Counted from the first letter of the stretch, positions 21,066-29,865 are shown. The stretch is DNA of 64,000 nt from Catenovulum maritimum (GCF_001050375.1 NZ_KQ130494.1:1-64000), one strand, 5' to 3'. Notes: a model not told the origin generated them from the letters alone. Numbers and translations are program-made.

Positions 21066-21680
21066 ATGATCCGCCTACTGTTATCCATACCGATAGGCAT
21101 CGCGATAACATTTGGTTTATTTGTTTTGATGGCGGAACTAATTGCGAATAATGCTCGCAATGATGAAAAACCAGAAGAAACACCACAAATTAATATCGTG
21201 ATGGAGAAGCCTTCTGAGAGTGTTCAGAAAATTCAAAGGTTACCACCGCCACCACCACCGCCACCAGCTGCGCCGCCACCGCCGGAGCAGCCGCCACCGG
21301 AGACAAGTAGTGTCGACGCTGGTGCAATTAACATGTCTATGCCAAGTATTTCGGCAGGCGGGTTAAACACGGGTTTAGGTGATATTAGTGGCGCAATGAT
21401 GAAAGATGGTGATATTGCACCTATCTCTCGCTTTGAACCAAGATATCCACCACAAGCTAGTCGTGATGGCATCGAGGGCTGGGTTAAGCTTAGATTCTCA
21501 ATTGATACAGATGGGTCTGTTACAGACATCGAAATTATTGAGTCTCAACCTAAACGTATATTCGACCGTGAAGCGAAAAAAGCTTTATCAAAATGGATAT
21601 ACAAGCCAAAAATTGAAGATGGTAAGCCTGTTAAGCGTCCAGGTGTAGAAGTCCAACTAGATTTTAATTTAGGTGACTAA
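21066..21680 (+). CDS. tonB: TonB energy-transducing protein (TonB2 type)
   Basis: TonB (204 aa) links the ExbB/ExbD motor to outer-membrane TonB-dependent receptors. An N-terminal membrane helix (about 4-27), a proline-rich periplasmic spacer (60-78) and a C-terminal TonB domain (about 115-204, containing FEPRYPPQASRDGIEGWV) are present. It is short, as expected of TonB2 proteins. It is followed by a 65-bp gap holding a perfect hairpin before the TPR gene. Confidence 0.95.
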   Translation: MIRLLLSIPIGIAITFGLFVLMAELIANNARNDEKPEETPQINIVMEKPSESVQKIQRLPPPPPPPPAAPPPPEQPPPETSSVDAGAINMSMPSISAGGLNTGLGDISGAMMKDGDIAPISRFEPRYPPQASRDGIEGWVKLRFSIDTDGSVTDIEIIESQPKRIFDREAKKALSKWIYKPKIEDGKPVKRPGVEVQLDFNLGD

Positions 21681-21704
21681 CCTTACATTTGTTCTATTAA
21701 TTAG

Positions 21705-21735
21705 AGGTAAATAACTAGATTCTAGTTATTTACCT
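21705..21735 (+). repeat. Perfect 15-bp intercistronic inverted repeat
   Basis: AGGTAAATAACTAGA (21705-21719) is exactly complementary to the segment 21721-21735, with one base between, so an RNA hairpin with a small loop is expected. It ends one base before the GGAG (21737-21740) of the TPR gene. It could stabilise the upstream message or tune translation of the TPR protein; no T-run follows, so full termination is unlikely. Confidence 0.7.
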
Positions 21736-21745
21736 TGGAGAAAGT

Positions 21746-23047
21746 ATGAAACTCTCAAGATTAATTCTGACAGCGTTATTATATGGTTCAGTTGTAACTG
21801 GTGTATCTTTGCCTAATCTTGCTGTAGCAGCGGAAGAGAAAAAGAAGCCGGCTAAACCTAAAACGCCTGAACAGATAGCTCTAGAGGCTAAAAAGAAGAA
21901 AAGACCTGTCGAGGTTATGTCTGAGAAAGTGGGTAAACAAGTAGGTGAAGCCTATACACTCGCGCTTGAAGATAAACTGAAAGAGGCCATCGCTGCTTTT
22001 AAAGAAATTGAGCCTAAAAAAGAATTTGATAATGCTTATGTAAATAGGCTATTAGGTATTTTATATGCTCAAGATGGTGATTATAAGTTAGCTTATAAAC
22101 ATATTAAAATTGCAGCTGATTTAGATGTACTAGGTTGGGATGACCAAGCTAGCAGTTATCAAATATTAGCGACTTTAAGTTTGTCTGAAGAAAAGTATGC
22201 AGACACTATCATGTATTATGACAAGTGGTATGAATTCACTTTAAAGCATGATGAAAATGCGTACGCGGCAAAAGCTTACTCATACTATCAGTTAAAGCAG
22301 TATGACAAAGTAATCGAAGAGTCAGACAAAGTAATTAAATATGCTAAGAAGCCTAAATCTGATCCTTATCAGATGAAGATGACAGCTTATTTAGATACTA
22401 AGCAAAATGATAAAGCAATTGAAGTCGCTAATGATGCACTTAAAGTATTCCCTGAAGATAAAAAATGGTGGTTGATTTTAGGCCAACTTTATTTATCACA
22501 AGAAAACTTTGAAAAAGCATTATCATCTTATGTACTAAGTGAAAAACAAGGCTTCTTTACTAAAGAAAACGAATATATCCTGTTAGGTCAGCTATATTCT
22601 ATGCAGGGTACACCTTACAAAGGTGCTGTAATTCTTGAAGAGCAAATTAAAAAAGGCTTAGTTAAGAAAACTGCTAAAAACTTAGGTTATATTGCGACTT
22701 ATTATCGTCAAGCAATGAACTTCGAAGAAGCTGCTGATACTTACATGCTTTCTGGTGCTGAAAGTAATGATCCTGAAGATTACCGTAAAGCGGGTGAGTC
22801 ATATAATCTAGCTGGTGATTATAAAAAAGCGATAAAAGCATACAAAAAAGCATTGGAGTTAGATTCTCCAAAAGCGGATTTGGTTAAAAATGCATTAATC
22901 GATGTAAGTTTTTATGCTGAAGATTATAAGTCTGCATACAAGTATGCAAAAGAAAGCTTAGAGTCTAAAAAATATAGTAAGTCAGCTAAAGGTTGGATTG
23001 CTTATATTAAAGAAACAGCTAAACGTAAAGGCGTAGATTACGATTAA
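21746..23047 (+). CDS. Exported TPR-repeat protein of the TonB2-like operon
   Basis: A 433-aa protein with a signal peptide (cleavage near AVAA, about residue 29), a Lys/Pro-rich linker, and multiple tetratricopeptide-type helix pairs from about residue 60 to the end, for example NDKAIEVANDALKVFPEDKK and GDYKKAIKAYKKALELDSPK. TPR proteins commonly close TonB2 clusters in Vibrio and Shewanella. A scaffolding role in the periplasm is inferred. GGAG (21737-21740) supports the ATG at 21746. Confidence 0.88.
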   Translation: MKLSRLILTALLYGSVVTGVSLPNLAVAAEEKKKPAKPKTPEQIALEAKKKKRPVEVMSEKVGKQVGEAYTLALEDKLKEAIAAFKEIEPKKEFDNAYVNRLLGILYAQDGDYKLAYKHIKIAADLDVLGWDDQASSYQILATLSLSEEKYADTIMYYDKWYEFTLKHDENAYAAKAYSYYQLKQYDKVIEESDKVIKYAKKPKSDPYQMKMTAYLDTKQNDKAIEVANDALKVFPEDKKWWLILGQLYLSQENFEKALSSYVLSEKQGFFTKENEYILLGQLYSMQGTPYKGAVILEEQIKKGLVKKTAKNLGYIATYYRQAMNFEEAADTYMLSGAESNDPEDYRKAGESYNLAGDYKKAIKAYKKALELDSPKADLVKNALIDVSFYAEDYKSAYKYAKESLESKKYSKSAKGWIAYIKETAKRKGVDYD

Positions 23048-23070
23048 TCTATTGCTTTAACTTGCTTCAT

Positions 23071-23104
23071 AAAATACCTCAACCTTGGTTGGGGTATTTT
23101 TTTA
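23071..23104 (+). terminator. Rho-independent terminator of the TonB2-like operon
   Basis: The stem AAAATACCTCAACC (23071-23084) pairs with GGTTGGGGTATTTT and continues into seven T. It follows the TPR stop by 24 bp. Confidence 0.9.
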
Positions 23105-23148
23105 TCTGAAATAACGACAAGACCAGCATATAAACTGGGTGTTAATTC

Positions 23149-23182
23149 TTGTCGGATGGCGCCTAGGCTTATCCGACCTACG
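23149..23182. repeat. REP element resembling the enterobacterial REP
   Basis: GTCGGAT pairs with ATCCGAC around a GC-rich centre and ends in CTACG, the reverse of a GTAG foot. It closely resembles the E. coli REP pattern. Related copies lie at 32930-32960, 36222-36252, 39880-39910 and 40263-40292. Confidence 0.75.
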
Positions 23183-23504
23183 TTTTTTTGTGTTGTTTGG
23201 TCGTGAGGTTTAAGCTTTACACCTGTAGGCGCGATGCTGGCTTACAGGGATGTAAGTCGTAGGCAATGCATGGAGCATATTGCCGATAGCTCGCGCTGTT
23301 TGTGTAGGCTGTGCTGAGGTTTGGGTGTTGCTGGTTGGTTTGCGCGTGCGCTTTCGGTTTTGGTGCAAGCTGTGCTTGGGGTTTAAGGCTTACACCTGTA
23401 GGCGCGATGCTTGCTCGCGCGTTTTGAGGTTTATGCAGGTGTTGGTGTATATTGCCGATAGCTCGCGCGGTTTGTGTTGGCTGCGCTGTGGTTCAGGTGG
23501 TGCG
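23183..23504. repeat. Mixed REP-like elements before the tandem array
   Basis: This non-coding stretch contains several GTAGGCGCGATG...CTCGCGCG elements. One has the long two-hairpin form (about 23228-23300). The recurring linker related to TTGGCTGCGCTGAGGTTTGG is also present. The reading frame across it is an artefact of the GC-rich repeats. Confidence 0.7.
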
Positions 23505-24485
23505 TTAGTTCTCGCGCCAGCAAGCTTGACGCCTACGGGTTAGGTGTTGTTCAGAGATTGGTGTTGGCTACGCTGAGGTTTGGGTTGGTACATTAGTTCT
23601 CGCGCCAGCAAGCTTGACGCCTACGGGTTAGGTGTTGTTCAGAGATTGGTGTTGGCTACGCTGAGGTTTGGGTTGGTACATTAGTTCTCGCGCCAGCAAG
23701 CTTGACGCCTACGGGTTAGGTGTTGTTCAGAGATTGGTGTTGGCTACGCTGAGGTTTGGGTTGGTACATTAGTTCTCGCGCCAGCAAGCTTGACGCCTAC
23801 GGGTTAGGTGTTGTTCAGAGATTGGTGTTGGCTACGCTGAGGTTTGGGTTGGTACATTAGTTCTCGCGCCAGCAAGCTTGACGCCTACGGGTTAGGTGTT
23901 GTTCAGAGATTGGTGTTGGCTACGCTGAGGTTTGGGTTGGTACATTAGTTCTCGCGCCAGCAAGCTTGACGCCTACGGGTTAGGTGTTGTTCAGAGATTG
24001 GTGTTGGCTACGCTGAGGTTTGGGTTGGTACATTAGTTCTCGCGCCAGCAAGCTTGACGCCTACGGGTTAGGTGTTGTTCAGAGATTGGTGTTGGCTACG
24101 CTGAGGTTTGGGTTGGTACATTAGTTCTCGCGCCAGCAAGCTTGACGCCTACGGGTTAGGTGTTGTTGAATAAATTGGTGTTGGCTGTGCTGAGGTTTGG
24201 CTTGGTACGTTAGTTCTCGCGCCAGCAAGCTTGACGCCTACGGGTTAGGTGTTGTTCAGAGATTGGTGTTGGCTACGCTGAGGTTTGGGTTGGTATGTTA
24301 GTTCTCGCGCCAGCTTTCGGTAATTGCTCCCTGCATTACTCTACGACTTACATCCTTGTAAGCCAGCTTGACGCCTACGGATAGGTGTTGTTTAAGAGAT
24401 TGGTGTTGGCTACGCTGAGGTTTGGGTTGGTATGTTAGTTCTCGCGCCAGCAAGCTTGACGCCTACGGGTTAGGTGTTGTTTAAG
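23505..24485. repeat. 88-bp tandem repeat array of about 11 units built from REP elements
   Basis: Units starting TTAGTTCTCG occur at 23505, 23593, 23681, 23769, 23857, 23945, 24033, 24121, 24210, 24298 and 24435. The period is 88 bp except one 89-bp unit and one of 137 bp. The longer unit carries a 49-bp insertion with two small hairpins. Each unit has one REP-like element (reverse complement of GTAGGCGTC...GGCGCG) plus two linkers. Units from 23593 to 24121 look identical by eye. Confidence 0.92.
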
Positions 24486-24768
24486 TGAGGCTAAATAGGG
24501 AGTTAAAAAGTCGAATAAAACCAACTTAAAGTTCAAGAAAGTCTCTAATATCATCCATTTGCGCTAACGCATCATTAAAGCCCAATTCAATTAACTCACG
24601 GCAATAACTTTGCTCAAACAACAAATAGCTAATTAAACTCGAGTTTTGAACTGTATTGGCGTTTATGCCCAATAAACGAAGCAAGCCTCTGATTGACAAT
24701 GGCATACACTCATAATGCTTAGCCGCTATTTCATTAAAGTTAGCTGAAGGGTTAATCTGAAAGGTTTC
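24486..24768 (-). pseudogene. Duplicated 3' fragment of the patatin-like gene
   Basis: About 283 bp match 25150-25432, which holds the 3' end of the neighbouring patatin gene and its downstream flank, with scattered substitutions. The coding part (24526-24768, minus strand) keeps the stop codon and roughly the last 80 codons in frame, but there is no 5' part, since a REP element starts immediately at 24773. It is a relic of duplication or of a rearrangement within the repeats, not a functional gene. Confidence 0.85.
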
Positions 24769-25149
24769 AGCTTTGTAGGCGCGATGCTTGCTCGCGCGTT
24801 TTGAGGTTTATGCAGGTGTTGGTGTATATTGCCGATAGCTCGCGCGTTTTGTAGGCTACGCTGAGGTTTGGGTTGGTATGTTAGTTCTCGCGCCAGCAAG
24901 CTTGACGCCTACGCAACTGTGTTGTTTTCGGTTTTGGTGCAAGCTGCGCTTGGGGTTTAAGGTTTACGCTTTGTAGGCGCGATGCTTGCTCGCGTGTTTT
25001 GTAGGCTGCGCTGTGGTTTGGCTTGGTATGTTAGTTCTCGCGTCAGCTTTCGGTAATTGCTCCCTGCATTACTCTACGACTTACATCCTTGTAAGTCAGC
25101 TTGACGCATACAGCATCTGTGTTGTTTAAGAGATTGGTGTTGGCTGCAC
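24769..25149. repeat. REP-like cluster between the patatin fragment and the patatin gene
   Basis: Several REP elements (GTAGGCGCGATGCTTGCTCG type and its relatives) alternate with the same linkers as in the tandem array. A two-hairpin long form lies at about 25038-25110. No gene is visible. Confidence 0.8.
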
Positions 25150-25189
25150 TGAGGCTAAATAGGGAGTTAAAAAGCCTAATAAAACCAAC

Positions 25190-26335
25190 TTAAAGCTCTA
25201 GAAAGTCTCTAATATCTTCCATTTGCGCTAACGCATCATTAAAGCCCAATTCAATTAATTCGCGGCAATAACTTTGCTCAAACAACAAATAACTAATTAA
25301 ACTCGAGTTTTGAACTGTATTAGCGTTTATGCCCAATAAACGAAGTAATCCTCTAATTGAAAGTGGCATGCACTCATAATGCTTAGCGGCTATTTCGTTA
25401 AAATTAGCGGAAGGGTTAATTTGAAAAGTTTCGATCGACTTTAAACCGCTCATGAGTTTTTTTTCTGGTGTGAGTAAATCAACGGTTTGATTAATTCGAC
25501 TCATCCTTTCCAAATCACCAGTTAAAGCTTCACTGAAAATAGTATCTAACAAATGACCAACAATCGCACCACCGCTAGGTGGAATGGCAGTATCACCTTG
25601 AACAAAAAAACGGTTTTTAGGTTGGTCCATACCAATAATAAATATTTTTTCAGCACCTAGGTGAATTGGAGGGCTGAGAGGCGCTAACTGATGAATTGAC
25701 CCATCTGCAAAATATTCTCCATGGAGCTCAATAGAAGGAAATACCATAGGGATGGCTGCTGATGCCATCAGGTGTTCTATTTTAATTTTACTCTCAATAC
25801 CGCGGCGTTTAGCGCGCTTCCAAGGTTCAATATCGTGTCTAGACTGAAATAAGCAAACAGAATCACCAGAGTGATAAGAAGAAGCGGTAACAGACAAAGC
25901 TTTTAAATAGCCTTGCTGCAAGTTTAAATCGATTCTATCTAAATCCAGTAACTCAGTTAATAATTCCGCAAGTGGACGATTATCAAACCAACTGTTGGTT
26001 TTTGGGGTATAGATTTGGTCCGATTTAAACGGCGACATATTTTTCAGGATATTACGATAAATCGTTGAAAAATTGCTTTTATAAACCATCTCGGTTCTAA
26101 AGTTTTTCCAAACCCATTCAAGTTTTTTAACGCCTAAATGATAGCAAGATGCGTAACAAGATAGAGCGGTCCCATTAATAGCACCAGCAGAGGTGCCGCT
26201 AATAACCGGAAAAGGGGTCACATGATTACGAGGCAATACAGTTGCAATCGCTTTAAGCACACCAACCTGATAAGCTGCTCTTGCACCACCGCCTAATAAT
26301 AACAAACCAAATTTGTCTCTATTTTGTTTAACCAT
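25190..26335 (-). CDS. Patatin-like phospholipase
   Basis: A 381-aa patatin-fold lipid acyl hydrolase. The oxyanion loop GGGARAAYQ (residues 15-23), the nucleophile elbow GTSAG with Ser49, and the catalytic Asp211 in DGS form the expected Ser-Asp dyad. It resembles the RssA-type cytosolic family with a long C-terminal extension; no signal peptide is visible. Substrate unknown. Its last 80 codons are duplicated at 24526-24768. Confidence 0.88.
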   Translation of the reverse strand: MVKQNRDKFGLLLLGGGARAAYQVGVLKAIATVLPRNHVTPFPVISGTSAGAINGTALSCYASCYHLGVKKLEWVWKNFRTEMVYKSNFSTIYRNILKNMSPFKSDQIYTPKTNSWFDNRPLAELLTELLDLDRIDLNLQQGYLKALSVTASSYHSGDSVCLFQSRHDIEPWKRAKRRGIESKIKIEHLMASAAIPMVFPSIELHGEYFADGSIHQLAPLSPPIHLGAEKIFIIGMDQPKNRFFVQGDTAIPPSGGAIVGHLLDTIFSEALTGDLERMSRINQTVDLLTPEKKLMSGLKSIETFQINPSANFNEIAAKHYECMPLSIRGLLRLLGINANTVQNSSLISYLLFEQSYCRELIELGFNDALAQMEDIRDFLEL

Positions 26336-26621
26336 AATACCTCAAATGACAGTTTAAAATGGCGAGAACACTCCGGTGTATTACCGGAGGCTTGAAACCT
26401 GATCCTAAAGCTTGGCTCTTAAAGTGTGATAGTACGAAATGCAAAGTCGCTGATTTTGGTTAATACAATTAAATTGGCATAAAGCACAAGCAACAATTTA
26501 ACAGCAGTGAGAACCTAAAAGTCCAAGTTTTTCATACACTCATAGTTATAGTATAGTTTGAAAAAAATTAAGTGAAATAATTTATCTTAATCATTCAGAA
26601 AATAGCACAAGGACAAATTCA
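26336..26621. other. Divergent intergenic region
   Basis: These 286 bases separate the patatin gene from creA. A perfect hairpin (CTCCGGT 26371-26377, ACCGGAG 26383-26389) lies near the patatin start. The right half is AT-rich, with TATAGT near 26549 as a possible creA -10. No gene is seen. Confidence 0.5.
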
Positions 26622-27095
26622 ATGAGAAAATCCCTGATAGGATTGTTACTCAGCTTAGGCGTAGTTGCATGTAGTGATAATGAAGTCGGCAATGTGAGTT
26701 TAGGCTTATTCACCACACAAGATATTAAAATTGATAGCCTGACTGACCCGATAGTGACAGGAGTAACCTGTCATATTGCTAGTATAGAAGCTGATTTAAG
26801 CTTATCTGACCCATCTGATAGCTCAATTGCTTGTCGGCAAACTGGTGCCATTACACCTGATATGATTGCACAAATAGATAAAACTGCTTCTGGTGAGATT
26901 GTATTTAAGAAATCAAAAAGTATATTTTTTAAATCAATGAAAATTCGTAGAATTTGGGATGCTAAAAACCAAACGCTTATGTATGTATCATATTCAACTA
27001 AAGAAACCTCTGGTAGCTTCAAACATAGTTTGTCGACTGTGCCATTGTGGGGAACAAAAGCTTATACAAGTCAGCTAGAAACAGCGAAAAAGTAG
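26622..27095 (+). CDS. creA: CreA family protein, probable lipoprotein
   Basis: A 157-aa protein matching CreA by its order of motifs: DPIVTGVTCHIAS, SIACRQTGAI, GEIVFKKSKSIFFKSM and LMYVSYSTKETSGS. The N-terminus is a lipoprotein signal with a lipobox-like GVVAC (Cys17), so it is probably anchored to a membrane; E. coli CreA instead has an ordinary signal peptide. The function of CreA is poorly known. Confidence 0.9.
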   Translation: MRKSLIGLLLSLGVVACSDNEVGNVSLGLFTTQDIKIDSLTDPIVTGVTCHIASIEADLSLSDPSDSSIACRQTGAITPDMIAQIDKTASGEIVFKKSKSIFFKSMKIRRIWDAKNQTLMYVSYSTKETSGSFKHSLSTVPLWGTKAYTSQLETAKK

Positions 27096-27126
27096 TAGGG
27101 ATATTTTGTCGGGCTGTTGGTAATTA

Positions 27127-27165
27127 GGCTCTGTTTAGATACATAGTGTAGATAGGAACAGAGCC
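27127..27165. terminator. Hairpin between convergent creA and fldA
   Basis: GGCTCTGTT (27127-27135) and AACAGAGCC (27157-27165) form a perfect 9-bp stem with a 21-base loop. It lies between two convergent genes and could act on both, but there is no T-run, so the terminator assignment is tentative. Confidence 0.4.
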
Positions 27166-27210
27166 AATATAGATAAGTGAACTTAAGCGCTTAATTATCT
27201 CGAATTTGAG

Positions 27211-27735
27211 TTATTTAAACTCGTTTAAGCACATCTCTTCAGTGATTTGCTTGCACCAAGCTTTAACACGTTCATCGGTTAATTCTGGTTGGCGATCTTC
27301 ATCAATACCTAAACCAACAAAGTGATCATCATCAGCTAAACCTTTAGAGGCTTCAAAATCATAACCGTCTGTTGACCACTGGCCAACCAAAGTTGCACCT
27401 TTACGCTCAACAATATCGCGTATCATACCCATAGCATCTAAGAAATATTCCGAGTAATCTTCTTGATCGCCACAGCCAAAAATAGCAACAATTTTATCTT
27501 CAAAGCTAATTTCTTCTAAATCGGGGAAAAAATCATCCCAATCACATTGAGCTTCGCCATAATACCAAGTCGGTATACCAAACATTAAAAAGTCGTATTC
27601 AGCAATTTCTTCTTTCGTTGATTTAGCAATATCTTTAACATCCACTAAATCTTTACCCAGTTCTTTCTGGATCATTTTTGCGACCGCTTCGGTATTACCT
27701 GTGTCGCTACCAAAAAATAAACCCACTACAGCCAT
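27211..27735 (-). CDS. fldA: Flavodoxin
   Basis: Flavodoxin (174 aa; E. coli FldA 176) is a small FMN electron carrier. The phosphate-binding loop GSDTGNTEAV (residues 9-18), the first FMN-stacking region PTWYYGEAQCDW and the second GCGDQEDYSEYFLDAMG are conserved. It is the long-chain type. It is followed in its own direction by creA on the opposite strand, and preceded by the DUF2788 gene and ybfF, an arrangement common in Vibrio and Shewanella relatives. Confidence 0.95.
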   Translation of the reverse strand: MAVVGLFFGSDTGNTEAVAKMIQKELGKDLVDVKDIAKSTKEEIAEYDFLMFGIPTWYYGEAQCDWDDFFPDLEEISFEDKIVAIFGCGDQEDYSEYFLDAMGMIRDIVERKGATLVGQWSTDGYDFEASKGLADDDHFVGLGIDEDRQPELTDERVKAWCKQITEEMCLNEFK

Positions 27736-27761
27736 GATAATTTCTCTTCTTTAATTCAAAA

Positions 27762-27962
27762 TTAGGATTCAAAAAATACTTGTATTAAGCCTTTTACTAA
27801 AAAGCCAGCGCAACCTAAAAACAATACTAACCAGACCATTATTTTACCGAATTTAGGCACATTACCTTTGTTCAGTACGTCATGAATAGCCATACCGATT
27901 AATGCAAATAATACTGAAATACCTAGATAAAAACTGAGAGTTTCAAATTGCTCAAATGACAT
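27762..27962 (-). CDS. DUF2788 family small membrane protein
   Basis: A 66-aa protein with two membrane helices (about 11-28, LGISVLFALIGMAIHDVL, and 41-62, KIMVWLVLFLGCAGFLVKGL). It matches the DUF2788 family, which typically lies next to fldA in gammaproteobacteria. Function unknown. It sits 26 bp upstream of fldA on the same strand and is likely in the same transcript. Confidence 0.85.
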   Translation of the reverse strand: MSFEQFETLSFYLGISVLFALIGMAIHDVLNKGNVPKFGKIMVWLVLFLGCAGFLVKGLIQVFFES

Positions 27963-28004
27963 GCTCTGATTTCACTTTAAGTTGGATACATTTACGGCGG
28001 CGGA

Positions 28005-28769
28005 TCATAGCACAAAGTCAGCTAAAATTTTATTAAAAATAGCTGGTTTTTCAGCATGTATCCAATGTCCTGCAGATTGCACAACTTTGGCTTTAGCCTG
28101 AGGAAAAAGTCGAACAATAGCTTGCTGGTAAGCTTGAGTAATATACTCAGACTGACCACCTTTAATAAACAAACACGGTTTATCATAAATCTTATCTATG
28201 TTGGGGAAATCACAGACATTAGGATAATTTACAGTTAGCCCGCTTATATTACATTTCCACGACCAAGACGAATCTGTCTTAACTAAGTTTTTGAGTAAAA
28301 ACTGACGAGTACTCATTTCTAAAACATAAGCTTGTAACTGCTTATCGGCATCGCTTCGTGATTTTAAATTAGCTAAGTCGACAGCGCCTAAGCCAGCTAA
28401 AACATCTTGATGACGGTTAGAGTAGGTGACTGGTGCAATATCTTCTACGATTAGTTTCTCAACTAATTCAGGCGATTGCAACGCCAGCGTCATTGCAACT
28501 TTACCGCCCATAGAATGGCCCAGCAAATAGCAAGAGTTAACTTCAAGCTGACTGAGTAAGTCAGCTACATCTTGAGCCATTAGTATGTAATTGTGCTCTG
28601 ACGAATGTTCAGATAAACCATGATTACGTAAATCAATATTAATGACTTGCAGATGTTCAGAGAAAAATTTAGCCACAGAAGCTAAATTATCTGAGCTACC
28701 AAATAGCCCATGTAACAATACTAAGGTTTTGTTTTGGTTATTACCTGATATTTGATAATTGAGTTTCAT
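28005..28769 (-). CDS. ybfF: Alpha/beta hydrolase, YbfF-type esterase
   Basis: A 254-aa alpha/beta-fold hydrolase. The oxyanion motif HGLFGSSDN (residues 20-28), the nucleophile elbow GHSMG (Ser86) and a C-terminal His in SAGHWIHAE complete the triad. It resembles E. coli YbfF, an acyl-CoA/short-chain esterase. A longer frame could start at 28835, but the added 22 residues are not family-like, so ATG 28769 (MKLNYQISG) is chosen. It heads the ybfF-DUF2788-fldA group. Confidence 0.88.
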   Translation of the reverse strand: MKLNYQISGNNQNKTLVLLHGLFGSSDNLASVAKFFSEHLQVINIDLRNHGLSEHSSEHNYILMAQDVADLLSQLEVNSCYLLGHSMGGKVAMTLALQSPELVEKLIVEDIAPVTYSNRHQDVLAGLGAVDLANLKSRSDADKQLQAYVLEMSTRQFLLKNLVKTDSSWSWKCNISGLTVNYPNVCDFPNIDKIYDKPCLFIKGGQSEYITQAYQQAIVRLFPQAKAKVVQSAGHWIHAEKPAIFNKILADFVL

Positions 28770-28882
28770 TATGATTGCCCGAGCGGGATAAATGACAGAG
28801 TTTGTAAAAAAATAGGTACTAGCTTTAACTAGCACCTATATAAATACCTAAACTGGTGTGAGTAATGAGTAAGCTTTAAAAC

Positions 28883-29686
28883 TTACTTTTTTAACTCGTC
28901 AGTTAAAAAAGGCTTTATCTCTTTTAATGTTTGACCAACTAATCTACCGTTACCGCACACTATGTTTCCTGATTTTAAGTAGTTATGGCCACCAACAAAA
29001 TCAGTCATCATACCGCCAGCTTCACGTACGATTAAATCACCAGCAGCTATGTCCCAAGGTTTTAAACCTAGTTCCCAATAAACATCGATTCTACCGGCAG
29101 CAACATAAGCTAAATCTAGGGCCGCAGAACCAGCACGACGAATATCGCCACCTAGTTTAAACATAGCGCCAAAAGTACCCATGTAAGCATCAAAGTGTTG
29201 TTTCGCTTTAAACGGGAAACCAGTCGCTAATAAAGTACCGGTCATTTCTTTTTTGTTTGCAGCACGAATTTTGAACTCATTCAACTGAGCACCAGCGCCT
29301 TTTACAGCGGTAAATAATTCGTCACGGATTGGATCATAGATAACAGCAACTTCAGTTTTGCCTTTAACTTGTAAAGCAATTGAAACTGCAAAATGAGGAA
29401 CTCCACGAGCAAAGTTAGTTGTACCATCTAAAGGATCAATAACCCAAACAAAGTCTTTATCTTCGCCTGGTTGATGGCCACCTTCTTCACCAATAAAGCT
29501 GTGGTTAGGGTAAGATTGACGAATAGTTGCGATAATCGCTGCTTCAGCTTCATTATCAATATTCGTTACAAAGTCGTTGTCAGTTTTGTTACTAATCGTA
29601 ATTCTGTCTAATTCAGAAAAACCACGAGCGATCACGTGTCCAGCTTTACGCGCAGCGCGCACAGCTATAGTGAGCATTGGATGCAT
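28883..29686 (-). CDS. suhB: Inositol-1-monophosphatase SuhB
   Basis: SuhB (267 aa, the E. coli length) is an inositol monophosphatase-fold protein that also acts in rRNA transcription antitermination and ribosome maturation. The metal site GEEGG (66-70), the DPLDGTT motif (84-90) and WDIAAGDL near the C-terminus are present. An extension to 29740 is possible in frame, but MHPMLTIAVRAARKAG from ATG 29686 matches the family start. It is divergent from trmJ. Confidence 0.95.
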   Translation of the reverse strand: MHPMLTIAVRAARKAGHVIARGFSELDRITISNKTDNDFVTNIDNEAEAAIIATIRQSYPNHSFIGEEGGHQPGEDKDFVWVIDPLDGTTNFARGVPHFAVSIALQVKGKTEVAVIYDPIRDELFTAVKGAGAQLNEFKIRAANKKEMTGTLLATGFPFKAKQHFDAYMGTFGAMFKLGGDIRRAGSAALDLAYVAAGRIDVYWELGLKPWDIAAGDLIVREAGGMMTDFVGGHNYLKSGNIVCGNGRLVGQTLKEIKPFLTDELKK

Positions 29687-29728
29687 TTGTCTTACCCTAT
29701 TTTTTAAAAGAACTAAATTTCGGCGGCG

Positions 29729-29734
29729 ATTATA
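29729..29734 (-). promoter_or_regulatory. Probable suhB promoter -10
   Basis: On the minus strand a perfect TATAAT lies about 43 bp before the suhB ATG. The -35 position (TAGCAA at 17 bp) is weak. Confidence 0.5.
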
Positions 29735-29836
29735 GGGCAAACGAACAAAACTTGCTAGGGCTCGTGTTTAAAAAACACCCTAATTATCGCCACGCAATAC
29801 ACCAACTAAAATCTGAAACTAGCCGCTTTAAGTATC

Positions 29837-29865
29837 TTGGGTATGCTTATGGTATATGTTAGAAT
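29837..29865 (+). promoter_or_regulatory. Probable trmJ-cysE promoter
   Basis: TTGGGT (29837-29842) and TAGAAT (29860-29865) are 17 bp apart, with a TG extended -10 motif (29857-29858). The ATG of trmJ is 41 bp downstream. Confidence 0.55.

Noticed and set aside
23280-23543. Open reading frame of 87 codons across the REP-like repeats
   Set aside because: It is made of REP palindromes and linkers, is rich in Cys/Arg/Trp in an unnatural pattern, and similar frames appear in every REP cluster on either strand.
23505-24485. CRISPR array
   Set aside because: The 88-bp units are repeated end to end with no unique spacers, and no cas genes are present.
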